A DNA stretch of 64,000 bases from Ascaris suum (GCA_013433145.1 CM024175.1:8168516-8232515), one strand, 5' to 3'; positions 35,223-48,693 are shown, counted from the stretch's first letter. The notes: a model not told the origin generated them from the sequence alone. Translations and numbers: made by a program.

Positions 35223-38200
35223 GCGAGCTGTGTGAGTGTTACGTTTATTGTATGAAAGGTGTTTTTCGATGCTGGAAGGTAGCACTGCAGTAAAGTCGCT
35301 TCCTACAAATAAGCTTTTCATTTTTCTATTGAACTGTGAGATGCGAACGAGCTCTAACACCGCAGTTTTTTAACCCGGTGTTCTGTATGGTAAATAGTAG
35401 TGCTTTTCCGCGATGTGCAAGGAATCGGTTTGTTGTTTGTGAAACGAAAGCTACTGCTATGCTATTGAGTTCGATGAATAGTTGGGAGTTTGTTATCCAC
35501 TTATGTGGAACACGTTATACTCTGTCACCTCGCAGAAAGAAATTGACGTATATTTCCAGGTGCATTGGACTTTCATATTCGGATTTATTGGCACGTACAA
35601 AGGCGTTGTCCTACGTTCCGCTCTCTTTTATATGGCATTTCTGGCGGCTTCGTTGAAAGAGGTTTTCGAGTTTGTTCTTAACATATCCGTGAGTCAGTTG
35701 TGTTGTTCGCATACGACGAGATTGGTCGTCAGTTTATTACAACCCAGCTTTTTTCGGCGATTTCTCAGGCACACAAGTGTTTAAGAAGTTTTGCTTGCAG
35801 CAGGGAACTTCTTTATCATCTTGCGATATCATTTTGGTTTCTCCCCACGGTATTCTGTATTCGATGCACTTTGTGCGTTTCCATCATTTTTCAGCTGTGT
35901 TGAGTTTATGGCTTTGCTTTTCTTGCATTTTTCTGTTTGTTTTTCTTGTGCTGTCTCTTTAGTTTTTCCGTTTTGCTCTTGTTACACTTTATTCTATCGA
36001 TATCTCTAATTTATCGGATGGTGGTTCAGGTTGTGTTTTAATATTGGATCGTTGTTTGATGTGCTGGGGTAATGTTTGCTGTTGTTTAGCTCACCTGGCT
36101 GCATGCGGTATGCATCACATCGATTTTCAGCTTTCCTAATGGACAGCTGTCAGCGGTGCATCTTGCATCAAGTGGTACTTCATCTCTGATTCGTGTGTTG
36201 GGACTTTTGTTTGTTGCGAAGGTTGAAAGTTACGATATTTGCTCAAAAAATCTGCAACCACTTGTCGCAGGAGATATTTTGACATTTTATAGCAACCGAC
36301 ATGGTTGTGAACCCGTTTTGGAGAACCGACTGCACTTACTGAGTTCACTCTTTCTTCTCACTTAAAATTACTGCTTAAGCATAGTGGTATTCACTTTGAT
36401 GTGTCTATGAATTATGTCATATATCAAATTATTCCCAGTGAGTTAGGGCATTTCTTCAGCTTATTTAGATTCGGCGCCCAGTTTTAGCTTGCATATCATT
36501 CTGTCAAACAGAAGGGCTAAAGTTAAATGCGTTTTTCTGTAAACCCTTCAGTTGGGGATTTATGGGGAAATCGATACGTCAGAGAATGGATGTAATTGTG
36601 GGACAATTTTTGCGGTTTGGTATAAGGTAAAATGCAATAAGTGAAGAGTACATTGGATTGCTGTTGAGAGGCAGTAAGGATGTGTGCACGTCGCATTGTC
36701 GCGATCCGTTCCCAGTCACCATCTCTTGTGGATTTTTTCTTTAAGCGTCACGTCTATTCATTGTTACATCTCCGTTTAAATGCATTCTGATTCATCGTCA
36801 TCGACCTTATGCACTGAGGCCTCTGTTATCGTCCCCACCGATCTGTTGACTACCGTCCAGTTGTGATATTTACCTACCGTGTAATGTGCAGAATGTTGTT
36901 CTGTCTCAGCGTTCTGCGTGTTGTGGCCATGTGCACGGTGCCCATAGGCCGTGGCAGCTGTCACATCTTTCATCGTCGTCCACTTTTGTCATCCATCTAA
37001 CTTGGTTACTAAGCGCGCCGTCGAGGGCGCTGCTGCCAAGATACATATGGTTGTTCTACTCTTGTAATGTCAGCTGTTTACGAATGTATCAGTTTTGACT
37101 GCGAGCTCGAACGTGTTTATTTTGAAAGAGCTCATTGGCCTCGTGATACCAGTTCCATGCTTTCGTTTCAAGTTGTTTTATTTTGATATTTGAGTTTTTG
37201 CATTCGTCGTTTTTGTTCTTTGTTCCATTTTTCGACTCAGAGGCATGTTCATGGGAAATTTCGAAGTGGTTCATGTAAAGTGCGATCGTTCACGACTTGA
37301 GAGAATAAACGTTTACCGAATTGTGGTTCGATTCGTTGACTTGCGACTTGCGTTTGCAAGAGGGCGATAGAGGGGCTGGAGTTCGTTGTCGATGGGCTTG
37401 TAGAGGTGGAAGATGTGTTCAGCTCTCCCTGACATTTGTGCTGATATTTATGAGTGGAGTTCATGGCCGGAGTTTTTATCGTCTAAAAGCGATTGTAACA
37501 GCGAGTCGCAGCCACGCTGCGACGTTTCCACCCCGTCTTTTGACAAGAGGAGAAGAAAGTATGCAGATAAAGGAGACGGGGCACGTTGCATGTAATGGGT
37601 GTGCGTGTGGCGATGAAAAAGTGCGATAAAAGGTGGTGCCTTGTGCATCTAGCACCGAAAAAGTCTAGAGTCTTAATGAAACTGACGAAGAAGTGCACAT
37701 ATTTACTCGGCGAATCACTGTAAAATAATTATTGGCGAAGGCGTATTTCCATTCGTGAGCGTCGCCGATTTTAAAACTTTGCGGTGGGAAATTCGCAATC
37801 TCTCGAAAGAATGAAGGGGGTTACTGAGGAAGCAATTTACTAGTGCGATAATGCTGTAATGATGTTTAGGCCAACTCGCTGGCAATGTCGTATGCAAAAC
37901 TCTACCGAACTTGACACCTCCAGAACGCTCAACGAATTGAACATCCGAAACTTTGAAAGTAATTCGGATTGAAGGAGATGCAAGTTGGAAAATTCCACAA
38001 GGGAAACGCGCAAAGGGCGGTTGTGAAAATTTAGTCATGAAAGTCATCTCAACTTGCCATTTTGACTTCAGTTCCATATCCCACATACATTCTGCGTGGG
38101 CCTTAGAACCAAACTCATGCCTCGTAATGGTCTGTGAAAACAGTGATATAGATAAAACAGCGCCGAGGCACGGTTCTAGTCCATTCCAGCGTGATCTAAC

Positions 38201-39350
38201 GCATGTCGCTATCACTTTGCATTGAACACAGCATAAGACCCGGCGTCGTTTGATGAAAGCCGTAAAAATGATACGAGGAAGAGGGGAAATCCCGATTATC
38301 CGAAGAGAGAAAGAGTAGGGTCGAAATCAACTGAAAGGGCATCTTTGGAAAAATGAGGATAATTTTAGTCGAACTCAGGGCTTCTGTGCGCCAGTAATTC
38401 CGCAAGCGAAATTTGCGGGCGGGTCGCATAATCTGGCAGGCAGAGCTCCGGAATGACTCCTCCAAACGCCCACGCAAGGTGGGTGGAAGGGGTGGATGGC
38501 GGTGGAGCCGAAAACCACTCTGCGATAATTTTTCATCGCGGCACGGTAGAGGACCATTGTTTAAGCCCGCAACTTCTAGGGGGACATTATTTGTCGACAA
38601 AAGAATTCCGTCTTCAGCTCTTCACATATTAGACCGAAGATGCCAACAACCACTGCCTGGTATAAAGAAAGTATTCTTTGACCGCGCGGAGTGAAGGAAG
38701 CTCTCATCCCTCGACAATCCGCATTATTTGCGCCGGTTTTCACTTCGCTGAATTGACGGCTAGCATATGAACAGAGCAATGTTGGGGGTGGCGAAGTGTT
38801 CAACGACCGCTTGTTTAATAGTAAGAAGAAGCGAAAAACAACAGCCAAACAAAGAAAAGGTTGGTGACCGGAAAAGATGAGGGAACTGGCAGATAACCAA
38901 TTTCACAGAACACTTTACGCATGACGAACAATATTACTGCGTGAAGTAAATGTGTTTAATATGTCAGGAATCAATGTTTCTATTGATTTACGAGATGGCC
39001 GAATCCGGTCCGCTAATATAACATGCATTGCCCAAAAAGACTAAGGTCGGTGGCAGTTCAAGAGAACTTCTTATCATGTCTCCTTGTTGAATTGAAGTAG
39101 ATTGAATCGTCTTTATTCATACTTATGATTTTCTGTCATATAGATAAACGAAGAAAACTCCACCCAGTAGTGAAAACATACATTAGCGCTGCACCGACGT
39201 GTTTGCAGAATAAAAGAGAGATGTTGAATTGTGCGTATTCACATCAGAGTAGTACAAACGAATATGAGCAGAAAACAATAAATAAATTTGTCGCATTGAG
39301 AGGTATGAAACAGAACCCCATTTGAGGCGCAAACCAATGGAGCATGCAGG
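35223..39350. other. Gene-poor stretch downstream of the DDX6 gene
   Basis: Includes the 3' untranslated region of the helicase gene. T-rich plus-strand sequence to about 36.1 kb gives hydrophobic chance frames. Neither strand has an exon series with consistent splice phases. A GC-richer patch at 38400-38560 may be a dispersed repeat but has no partner in this window. Confidence 0.4.
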
Positions 39351-39356
39351 TGCTGT

Positions 39357-39699
39357 TTAACAGGTGAAGAGCAGTGAGTTTAGGCGACCCGTAAATATCG
39401 AAACGTTCTGAGCCTCAACTATGTTCTGACAGAGATTGTTCCAGGTGCGAATAAATCTAAAGTGAAAACTGTGAACGGCGCTATTCATAGCGTAGGCCAA
39501 CTGGAAATCTGCGCTCATGCTTCTCAGCAAACGAAACGATACTGCTAGGTGGTAATTGCTTAAATCGCTCGTGCTTGAGATATGCGTGAGTGATACACTT
39601 TTCTTCGACTCGAAAAATTCCACCAAGGACCTTAAAAACTGCATTTTCGGACGATTTTACTGCAAAGTTGATTGTTGCGTGAATGCAGCTAGCTTTCAC
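39357..39699 (-). mobile_element. Probable non-LTR retrotransposon (LINE) 3' remnant
   Basis: The minus strand encodes FHFRFIRTWNNLCQNIVEAQ followed by NVSIFTGRLNSLLF. This resembles the conserved tail of LINE reverse-transcriptase proteins (FxxRxxxxWNxLPxxVVxAxxxxxFKxxL). The upstream part continues in two alternating frames, so it is frameshifted. The sequence near 39768-40165 may belong to the same remnant but carries no clear motif. Confidence 0.5.
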
Positions 39700-40660
39700 T
39701 TTGGAACTCCTTTTTTCCGAATGGATAAATGGAAGAGGGTGCGCTCATGCATGACTCCAACTTCGTCCTATTCTTCTACAGTGTTACGCAGAATAATTGC
39801 AACCGCAATATCATTCCAAAAGTTTTGAGAGGGAAAGAAAAGGAGAGTGAATACTTCGTTTGTCTTACGGGATGCTTCTTGCAATAACAATGATCTCATT
39901 TGCATTTTTAAGTGTTGCAATATCTCGTTTTCAACTGTCGCAACTTCTTCACTATATTGTACCAATCACTTTAATCATATTTAGACAAGGAATCCGAAAA
40001 TTTCCGCCTGCAACCGCAAAAGGTTGAATAGTATAGTTGGAGTTGAGACTTAATATTATTTTGTCGCCTGATTCTCCACAACCGATATCTGAATTTTATC
40101 AAAGTCGCCATCAACCTGAAATTTACGTCACTCTGCTTTCGAAGTTGCCGTATTGGTACCTCCATTATTTGAGTTTAACATTATTAGGTCCTTCCGTGCT
40201 TTGAAGTTGATATTAAAACAATGAGGCATTTTGGTTCCGTCCGTGCCTTGAATATAACTTTGAAATGATGAGATATTAGAATATACGAAATATTGGAGAG
40301 TTCACAATTTGGCGCACGGCGATATCTGGCACACACTATATTTTCTTCACCACGACCATTGAGAAAGGCATCGTTTCGCTTTCGCATCATAACAGGTTCA
40401 TTGATTTCTTGACGCAAATCATATGGGGCACTAGAAACAGTACCGTCCCTAATTCACAGCCAGTCGCCACTGATTTCTTTTTCTTCTTTAACTGTTTCAG
40501 TATGTCGAAAACTCCCTTGCATAGTCGGCCGAGTGGGGAATCTGATGCTAGCCTGTTTTTTGTGTAAATGAAAATATATAACGTTTTTAATGTTTTTGGC
40601 AAATTGATGCGTTCAAGTGCACCTTCGAAAACTACATTCTAACACATTTCAGAAGTAATG
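39700..40660. other. Non-coding or transposon-debris stretch
   Basis: Short minus-strand open frames may extend the LINE remnant, but no motif fixes them. Direct partial copies of CCTTCCGTGCTTTGAA-like sequence occur near 40190 and 40238, suggesting small local duplications. Confidence 0.35.
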
Positions 40661-42791
40661 TTAAAGAAGATTTTCAGGAACGGAGAAACTTGCCATTCGA
40701 TCTTTGCCAGCAAACTTCCGACGTACTGATCGTTCGGACTGTTCTGTTCCCTCCTTCCGACGCCTAATTGTCTTCTTCGTTACCTGCAAGTGACATAGCC
40801 ACGGTAGGAAGTTGCTGATGTCATTTAGAATTTCGCAATACGCACTCAAACTGTGAATTATTTAGCACGCAAGCTTAAGAATAGGAGATACAATTCAAGC
40901 TCATGCTAAACTATGCCTGCCCAGGGATCAGGCATGGTTGCAAATGGAAAACCACTATTTGTGGCTCGCTTAGCATATTGAAATACATTAATTCACAGCG
41001 AATAGAAGCGATAGCAATTCCACCTCGGACGCTTCCATGTTAGCGCATAGTTAGCCTCAGGACATGCAAAACATGCCATTTATGGCGGCGAAGTGAAAGA
41101 AGCTCCTATTCCAATATGAGGAGATAGGTGGAACGGTGGCTTTCAGATCGACCGACCAAACAGGTCATGATTGCTAGAAGAAACAAAAAAATCGAAGAGG
41201 GGAAAAAGCACTCTTTTTTGCGAGGAGAGTAAGTTTCGGGCGAACTGCTGCTATCTCTAAAAAGCTATAAATCGACCACGTTATGTATAAGAATGAATGT
41301 GATAGGTTGGGTCATGTTGCATGAGAGGTGGCCATATGTACGCCTGCTGTCTGAGATGAAGGATCATTCAACTCACATGCCAAGTAGGGTTAATGACTGC
41401 CTAGGAGGAAGCCCAATTATGAGCATGTCGAACGAGTCGTATGACCAATATGACTGTAAAAATCATAACCAGATTCTTCAAAATAGCAGTCCTTGACTTA
41501 AGCAACTAACGTAGCTGATCGTGAGCGCCTCTGTTCCATGCATATTCCTTTATAGTCTTCTCGAACCAACCCAAGGTCGCTTCCTGAGCGACATATTTTT
41601 TGAAGGTTGTCATGGTCTCTGATTTATTCTGTTCTATATATCACTTATGCAGAAATTATCATCAGGACGCTGTCATAAACGCTATTTATCCTTCCTGCGC
41701 GCAATGACATCGACAGCTTCAATGGAACATTACAGGCGATTACCCGTTGCGATGATAAGAGGCAGTGAAGTGAAGTTAATAGGGCTTCATCTGTCTCGCT
41801 TCTGCAGAGATCGCAAAAAGATTAATTGGGCAAGGTTATTTAACAACAAAACAGTTACCTCCGACGAAAGCTCCCCATAGGTGCTTCTGCTGTTTGAATC
41901 CGCTGAGGGTAGCTTTCCGTAAGTACTAGCTGAGGGTAGCTTTCCGTAAGTACTAGCTCGTGACTTTCCAGACCCACTGAATGGTAACTTGCCATAGGCA
42001 CTGTTCGATGACTTCCCGCTAGCGCCGTCCGGCAACTTTCTGCAAACACCTCTATTGAAAATGACTTAAGAGGATAATGGATACAGAAAAGTTGTAAAAA
42101 ATGAAACAACTAAAGAGTGGAAATCTGTACATCAGTACAACTTCATTTATTTTTTCAATTTACGCGATGTCCATTAGTCACCTCAGCCAACACAAAAACC
42201 CCCCACCCATACCAACTGTATAATGAAGTATGAAGTATTCATTGATCGCACGAAACGTATAAAGTATGCCATTCACCCATATACGTGTATAAAGCAGCTT
42301 CATCACCGTTGCGTGCACACAATAAGCGCAACCTTTGAATCTTTTTCGCAGCACGTGCAATCTTCGGCGGCGTTTCTTCAAGGCGGTATTACTGAGCCAC
42401 CACCGTTTTTGGCTTACTTTAGAATCCTATATGCATCCTACAGCCTTTTGACATCTCAAAGGGTGGTAGAGTGTGCAGAAGCTTCTAATTAACGACGGAA
42501 AAATTGTCGTTGACTTCAAGATCCGTATATTTCGAACAAATCTTTACACGCTGATTTAGACACTTTTGTTAAAAGAATTTGGTAAGGAGAAGTAAGATGC
42601 GTGAACGGACGGAATTTGCAGAGTGGAAGCTTCACAACTGAAAGCAAATAAACGTAATCAGAGGCTTTAACACCATTCATGACACCATCTCTGTTTTCCT
42701 TTCTCATATTTGCGACGCTTTCTACAAACACGGCATGCTGCTTGTTTAGTATCTTATCTTCGAAGAAATTTCTTCTCTGCTTATCACGCAT
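40661..42791 (-). CDS. Candidate gene with YGKLP tandem repeats, unknown function
   Basis: An ATG at 42791 and splice-compatible exons at 42791-42686, 42375-42333, 42039-41859 and 41453-41377 join in phase. A fifth begins at 41256 after a TTTTTAG acceptor, but its end is not fixed. Exon 1 is charged and helical (MRDKQRRNFFEDKILNKQ). Exon 2 reads ETPPKIARAAKKIQ. Exon 3 is Ser/Gly-rich with three YGKLP copies and one YGEL, two of the copies from an exact 27-base tandem repeat. Exon 4 reads YWSYDSFDMLIIGLPP, and exon 5 DSSSSPETYSPRKK. A possible last exon (40783-40661, CACTTGCAG acceptor) is basic, TKKTIRRRKEG, and ends NLL. The exon 2 acceptor (CTTGAAG) is weak. Exon 3 is also open in another frame. 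I recognise no family; it looks like a mostly disordered protein. Confidence 0.42.
41902..41955. repeat. Exact 27-bp tandem duplication
   Basis: Two identical 27-base copies (41902-41928 and 41929-41955), each starting GCTGAGGGTAGCTTTCCG. On the minus strand each encodes STYGKLPSA, so the unit preserves the reading frame. Identity suggests recent duplication or ongoing length variation. Confidence 0.95.
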
Positions 42792-42926
42792 TACACTACA
42801 GTGCAGTAAAGGTTTCGAAAATCAAGGTACGGATCTGAGGAGGGCGTAACTGAGCGGGAAATGGACTGTAGTCTTTTGACTGTGCAAAGGTGACAGGAAG
42901 TGTGGTGGCATCCTCAGTAATCGTTA

Positions 42927-43073
42927 AATGTGCACATGCTATGCTAGCAGAAGATCTCAAGCAAGGGTTTCTTCTCTGAGAGAAAATAGCGTTGCTTACC
43001 TTACTGAGCGTACAGATCTTTCAGACATCTCCGACATCACGCTGGAATACTGGCTACTCACTGTGCTCTGAAA
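42927..43073 (+). other. Short coding-like ORF, 47 codons
   Basis: From an ATG near 42927 a frame reads to a TGA near 43070. Its second half, YLTERTDLSDISDITLEYWL, looks coding in composition. There is no signal peptide and no supported splice partner. It could be an exon of an unseen gene or chance. Confidence 0.2.
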
Positions 43074-43079
43074 AAAAAG

Positions 43080-46000
43080 ATTCGTTAGTTGCACAGGACC
43101 TCTGCAATAAGCTGAAGTCGATCTTCCATCTGCGAAGATTGAACGCCATATGCATTACCGTACTTCAACAGGGTCATCTTTCGCTTTCTGTGTCTCCTTG
43201 TATTCTGATGTCTCACAACTTGAGACTGATCTTGCTAACGTCAAGAAATCTGGTAAGCGTAATTCGTCTCTCTAAATAAGCTACTAGACCCATTTATAAA
43301 CTAGAAAATCGTGTGCACTTAGAACCGGTCGATTTGCACTGTGCTTAAGTGAGATTTCCGTTTTATGGACCAGACTTTTATAGTGGATCTAGACAAGTGG
43401 TTAGTTCGGTTAGATTAGTACTCTTTGTTGGCAATTCACAACGAAATTTTGTCAGCATGAGGTTCCTGAAATCTTGAGTTGTGGCATACCTTGTTAAACA
43501 GTTTCGTGTGTCTATAAAAGTGTGTCTTTCATTTTTTTAAGTTTCAGCGCAAAACAATGGGAGCAGTAGTTGCGGAATATGACTATTCGATAAGTATGGT
43601 CGGATGTTCTCCCTCTTACCGTTGAAGCATCGGCTTCGAAAAATCTAATAGACATTCGAAGTCATCAGAAATTGCATGTATTCAAACTAGTCAGATTCCG
43701 CTTCATCATCAATTCTTTTACAGAGCTGCACCAGATGAACGGGCACGTGACGTGTGCTTATGCCATTCGTTTTGCCTAGCCGAGCTGTTTGATGAACTGC
43801 CACAAATGGCACACTTGAAAGTCAGCGAGGCATGAAATGCGCCCAAATTTTCAAGTGTCCTTAAGTAATCATGAGTTGTTATGAAGTTAGTGGACGAATG
43901 GAAATGTACTATAGGAGGTCATTCTATGGTGCACATTATGTTTTGTAAATTTGATGACTCTAGTTTCGGTGGCTCCGGATCTGAATGCTGAACACGCAAT
44001 CATATAAAGTATGCGGAAGTACTGACACTGCGCTGGGGAGATACAGAGCTGTCAAGCCTATAAGTGATTTCGTTAGATGCCGCAATTGTTCGTTCTAAGA
44101 GAAAAATCCACTTCAGACAAAGAAGCGATATTCGCCGCAAAAAGTCTCACTTCAAATCAGTCGCAGTTTGAGGCAAAATTGCAACACTGCAGACAAAACC
44201 ATGCGGCCGATGTCGATAAAGGTGTTGCAAGCGACGTGGGCAAAGAACTTGTTCTTCCTGTAAACTTTAGGTGTTTGCATGTTTAATGGGTTTCTTACTT
44301 CAGGCAAGATGTATCATTCCGTTTGCTTCAGATCATTCAGTTCTACCTGGGAACCTTCCGAACACCACAGTCAGGGTGTTTCGTTTTGAAGTTATATCAC
44401 AGAAAGCTGAAACTGCGTTCCAAGTGTTCGTTTTTGGAATACATTTGCGCTTCCAAAAAGCTCGAAGTGCTGGAAACACTGTTATGCGATTTCCCATATA
44501 TGACTGCCGTAGAGATGCTACTCGATCGTTTATAATAGATCCAACTATGCAGCTTACATAAGCAGATCTTGTTGACCTTTCTTCTCCTTCGTAACCTTTT
44601 TCACTCTTCCCGGGCGAATGGGTGACAACAATTGCCCTGAAAATTAGTGATCGTTCAGCATCGCCGCAAGAGTAAAATCAGTACAATGTGGGGAAAGCGT
44701 GTGCACTGTCATTATTGCGCTGGCAGCAGCAGCGTTTTTCAGCATGACGATTGCTCTGAATAAATAAAGTGTGTGTGCATTCACGAGGCAAATCAAATGC
44801 GCATCTTCCTACTGTGCAGTTATCACGCAGTGACTGTCCTGCTCGCTTACTTCTACCTTTCTCATCCTATAGCGCTTCTCCGGTTTTTCGGTCCCCAAGA
44901 AAGTTAAGAAAGGATCTCATAAAAGCACAATAGATCACCTCACTAGCAAGGTGTTCATTAAAACTGACCAAAGTTTAAGCGTCTGCTATTTTTCCGGAGA
45001 CAAGAACTATGTCCAACCTTGCTGATTTGCATTGTTCAGCAATAGCAGGTTGCGTTCACGGTTGCATGCAATAGGAGAATGTAACATTGGTGAAGTTAAT
45101 TTACCGTGATTTACGGGAATTGAACTAGTACCATGGCGTAAAAATTTGAGGGTAGTTGGTGTTCCACCAAAGCAATGATGTACATAGGAGCGTGTTTATA
45201 TACGACTGTGAATGCCGAAGCGAGCCGATCTGGTGCAGAAACAATGCGGTACTGCCGTTTTGGTGTCGGCGCAGTAAAAAACGAGTAGCAGTTTGATGCG
45301 GCCGGTTTGGCTCGTTTATCGAGCCAAGCGCCGAAATAAATTTAACGGTGTTTTTGTCATTGGCATAAAGAATTCATCAACTAAAACAACTAAAGCAACA
45401 ATCGTTTAGAGCTAGATGAAACCATTGCACTGTGCATAACCGACGAAGATGCAACATTCAAGACATTTCGTGCTTTATGAGCAGATATGCTGGAAATAAA
45501 CAGCACAGGTTTCGATGGTTCAGTAGATATTTCATGCACGTAGAGCTTTTGCTGAGCGACATTGAGCAGCTCTTCATTATCGACGAACAGAGAGAGAGAT
45601 CAGGCTATCCTTATTCAGTGCTCTCTTTGGATCAGAGCAGATGAGCTTCCAAATGTTCCTCACCTTGTCTTGATTTTTGCTTTAACGGGTTGCAGTTTCG
45701 TTTTTATTTTTTCGAAGATCGTCGGTTCTTCCTCGGGTCTTAATGTGCAAGCCCCACTGAAAATTTATGTTGCAACTGCAGTTATCAGTGTTGCGATTCA
45801 CAGCTCCGACTGCAATGTTCTTTGTTTCTTTCTGAATTGAGACTCCAGAAAGGAAGACGAACACGTAACAAGTTGAAAGAAATGGGAGGCAGAAACTTCC
45901 ATTTGATAGAACAAAGATAATGTGATAATGAGTTAATAGTTTTGAGCCTTGAAGGGTATCATGAGACGCAAATCGGCAATGCACCTGGGCTATCCGAAAA

Positions 46001-48550
46001 CATTTTGCGCAACCGGAACTGCACTGACTTCTAGACAAATAACAGCATCTAATTTATAACTAGCCGCTCTTAGAGCGGCTAGTCAATATCCCGACCAGTA
46101 AATATGGCTGGGTCGCCAAAATCGTTTCACTTGTTTGCTTTGGGCCACAAACATAAAAGAAAACGCTTAGCAAGAGCTTAAGGTGTACACAGTTTTCGGA
46201 GTTACTCCATTTTTCGATAATGCAAGAAATCTGGGATACGAAGACCAAGGAATAAGGCATTGCCATCTGAATTATTCCTAAGTGCTGCAGCACTCACGAG
46301 AAAATAAGAAATTCAATGGGAAAGGTTTCAATCGAATAGTTTCAAGCGAGAGAATAGCTGAAGAGTCAACTAATCTCAGAAACTGATCGCGCGATGCATA
46401 GCTGCCTACAAACCGCATCTGAATGCTGCTTTCAGCGACTAGGCCAGAATATTTGCTCGGGAAGTTGATGCCAGAATTCGCAGTTTTGTGTCACGGGATA
46501 AAATCGAGCACAGATGCAATGTTTTAGCTAACTCAGTCAAAAAGCCACTGTTCCTTTGTTGTAGAGAGGTGCAAAACACGCTAAGGACAATTTTCCTATA
46601 CGCCAAGTGTGTAATGCCTTTTCTCAAATTCTACAATCTCGCTGTCGTATTTATCGGGGCACTGTGTGTAGTTGTGAGCAAACTGGCGCTGTGTCATGTA
46701 TTGCATGCATTTTTCAAGCGTCGTCGTTGCAGCACTTTATACTACGGAAAATTATGGCTCGTAGAAAACAGTTGGTCGTCTCGGATGCTTCCTCCACTGT
46801 CACTTGCCACAACATGCTTACATTCCCCTCTTGCCCTCATTTCCATCAGCATACGATGCGATACCAATCGTACCTTTTGCGCAACTCTCTGCCTTATTTT
46901 TCATAACAGTCTGAGTTCATCAATTGTTTGAGAATCTGGCGATGTGAGGTAAGTTGTTTCCTGCTGGATGAAGCCATAAACAGCTCAGATACATGCAGCT
47001 TACCAAAGTTAGTGGGTAAAAATCTTTCAGAAATAAAGGCACATGTTGCAAGGAAAGAAATGAATTGATACAAAGAGCGTACAATGTCGGACGAGTCTTT
47101 ATCCTCACTTGCTTTTCTTTCCTGAAAATGAACATAAATGTGATTATTTACAGCAAGATCACGTAGAGCAACTCATCATCGAGGAATTGACATGTACCTT
47201 TGCTGTATGCGAAGTTTGAGAGGTTGCCAGACACTTAACGGATCAACCGTTTCGGTGAAAAACAGCGTTCGCGACTCTCTCAGAACACCTGTTGATTGAA
47301 GAAGTACATTGTTTAAAGATAATCAAAGATGCACTTTTCGTTCGCAGCATGTACACCTTAGCTTTGTCCTGTGCGTTTACGGCGACTAACACCCACGGAC
47401 ACGTATTACTACCAGCAACGTATGTTAGGTGAAGCACACAGGTGCATTAGAATTCACGGTAGTTAGAAGAGGGGTCATGTGCGTTGCTCCCTGTAGGGTC
47501 TCCTCATGACTCTACCTAAGGAAGTACGCCGTGATAGCTGCGACGAACTATTAAGCGCGTGAATTCACCTGCCATTCTCGATAGCAGTAACTCTTGCATC
47601 AGCGAAAAACTTGAGCGCTTTTTAGCCACTACCTCTTACGCATTTTAAATTAGCTCGTGGTCACCACACTCACTCAAATATGCACTGTGGGGACAAAATC
47701 TTATCACTGGGTGATAAATGTATATGAATCGTGCAAGTAAAAGCGTAACGGAGCTAATCGCTGAGCAAACGCAAAACAGCTGTTGTATTTCTTCGTTCTT
47801 CGGAAACTTCTCTCTCAAGAGTAGTCCGGGGTCAGAAAAGTCATCACGTGTTGTCCAAACGGCTAGGAATTGGACTGAAGTGGTAAGAATCGACCAATGG
47901 GTCGAGCAGGTTACATAAGTTCGAACAGACTATTGACATGTGGTGGCGCCTCCCAGCACAACTAACGCCCCCCATACATTGTTGTCATTGCGCTGTTTTC
48001 TATTTAATGGCCAACAGCTTATTTGGACTTTTAAAGCAGTGATAACGGGATGAGAGGATGACTGGAGCCTCACGAGATTGCAGTGAATCTGTTCTGACGC
48101 ATCCTGAACCGCGCTCGAAGAATTTTCAGTTCTTCCTCAGATAGACCTTCTGTCTCTGCAAGCAAGCTGTAGTTTGTGTTAAAGAAATAAACAAAGCAAG
48201 GAATCGATCGAAGATAGAATTTCTATGAGATATACATAGCAGACCAAAAGTTAAGTTTTTGCGGGTTTTACGGCTTCGTTTTCAAAGTCTGGCATTTTTT
48301 GTTCCGCGAAATTTGCTGGATATTTTCCTACTCTCCTCTCCTCATTTCTTCTGTTTTTGTTTCTTCGCTTCCTCTGCTCACTTGCATTATTCTTTCATTC
48401 GTAATATTGTCCACCTCTCACCCGAATATTTTTCCAGTCCCTCGTTTACATATTAAGCAACTTTTTTCGCTCTCTATGAATCTAAGCTCTATCGTGAACT
48501 GTGAAGAGAGATTGCTGTCCAGTCGCAGTTTTTATGAGGACGACTCGAGA
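43080..48550. other. Gene-poor stretch
   Basis: No exon chain could be assembled on either strand in about 5.5 kb. Plus-strand frames at 44077-44561 and minus-strand frames at 45682-46038 are moderately long but have no motif, start or splice context. A perfect 25-base palindrome lies at 46059-46083. Confidence 0.35.
46059..46083. repeat. Perfect palindrome, 12-bp arms
   Basis: ACTAGCCGCTCT, one central T, then AGAGCGGCTAGT. It could form a stem or be a dimeric protein site. No gene lies nearby to interpret it. Confidence 0.9.
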
Positions 48551-48553
48551 AAA

Positions 48554-48693
48554 AACAGCTAAGAAAGCGCTTTGCAAAATTCGGTCCACAGGAGGAGGTT
48601 TCCAGTGTGCTTTCAGCAGCAGCCGGCCTTGACTGCATACTGATGGTCGAAACAGGAAAGCTTGCGTCCTTTAGAGCTGTCAGTTCCAAATAG
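48554..48693 (+). other. Coding-like fragment, weakly RRM-like
   Basis: One plus-strand frame reads LRKRFAKFGPQEEV, then SSVLSAAAGLDCILMVE and ASFRAVSSK, ending TAG at about 48693. The pattern LxxxFxxFG...VxxV...LxVE resembles part of an RNA-recognition motif. The acceptor upstream is unclear and the fragment is only about 45 residues, so it may be a terminal exon, a pseudogene or chance. Confidence 0.22.

Noticed and set aside
38413..38694. Basic plus-strand frame in a GC-richer patch
   Set aside because: Low-complexity Arg/Gly content with frames open on both strands, no splice sites. More likely a repeat.
42178..42381. Basic frame KKRRRRLHVLRKRFK on the minus strand as an exon
   Set aside because: The overlapping frame ETPPKIARAAKKIQ joins both neighbours in phase, so the basic frame is probably its shadow.
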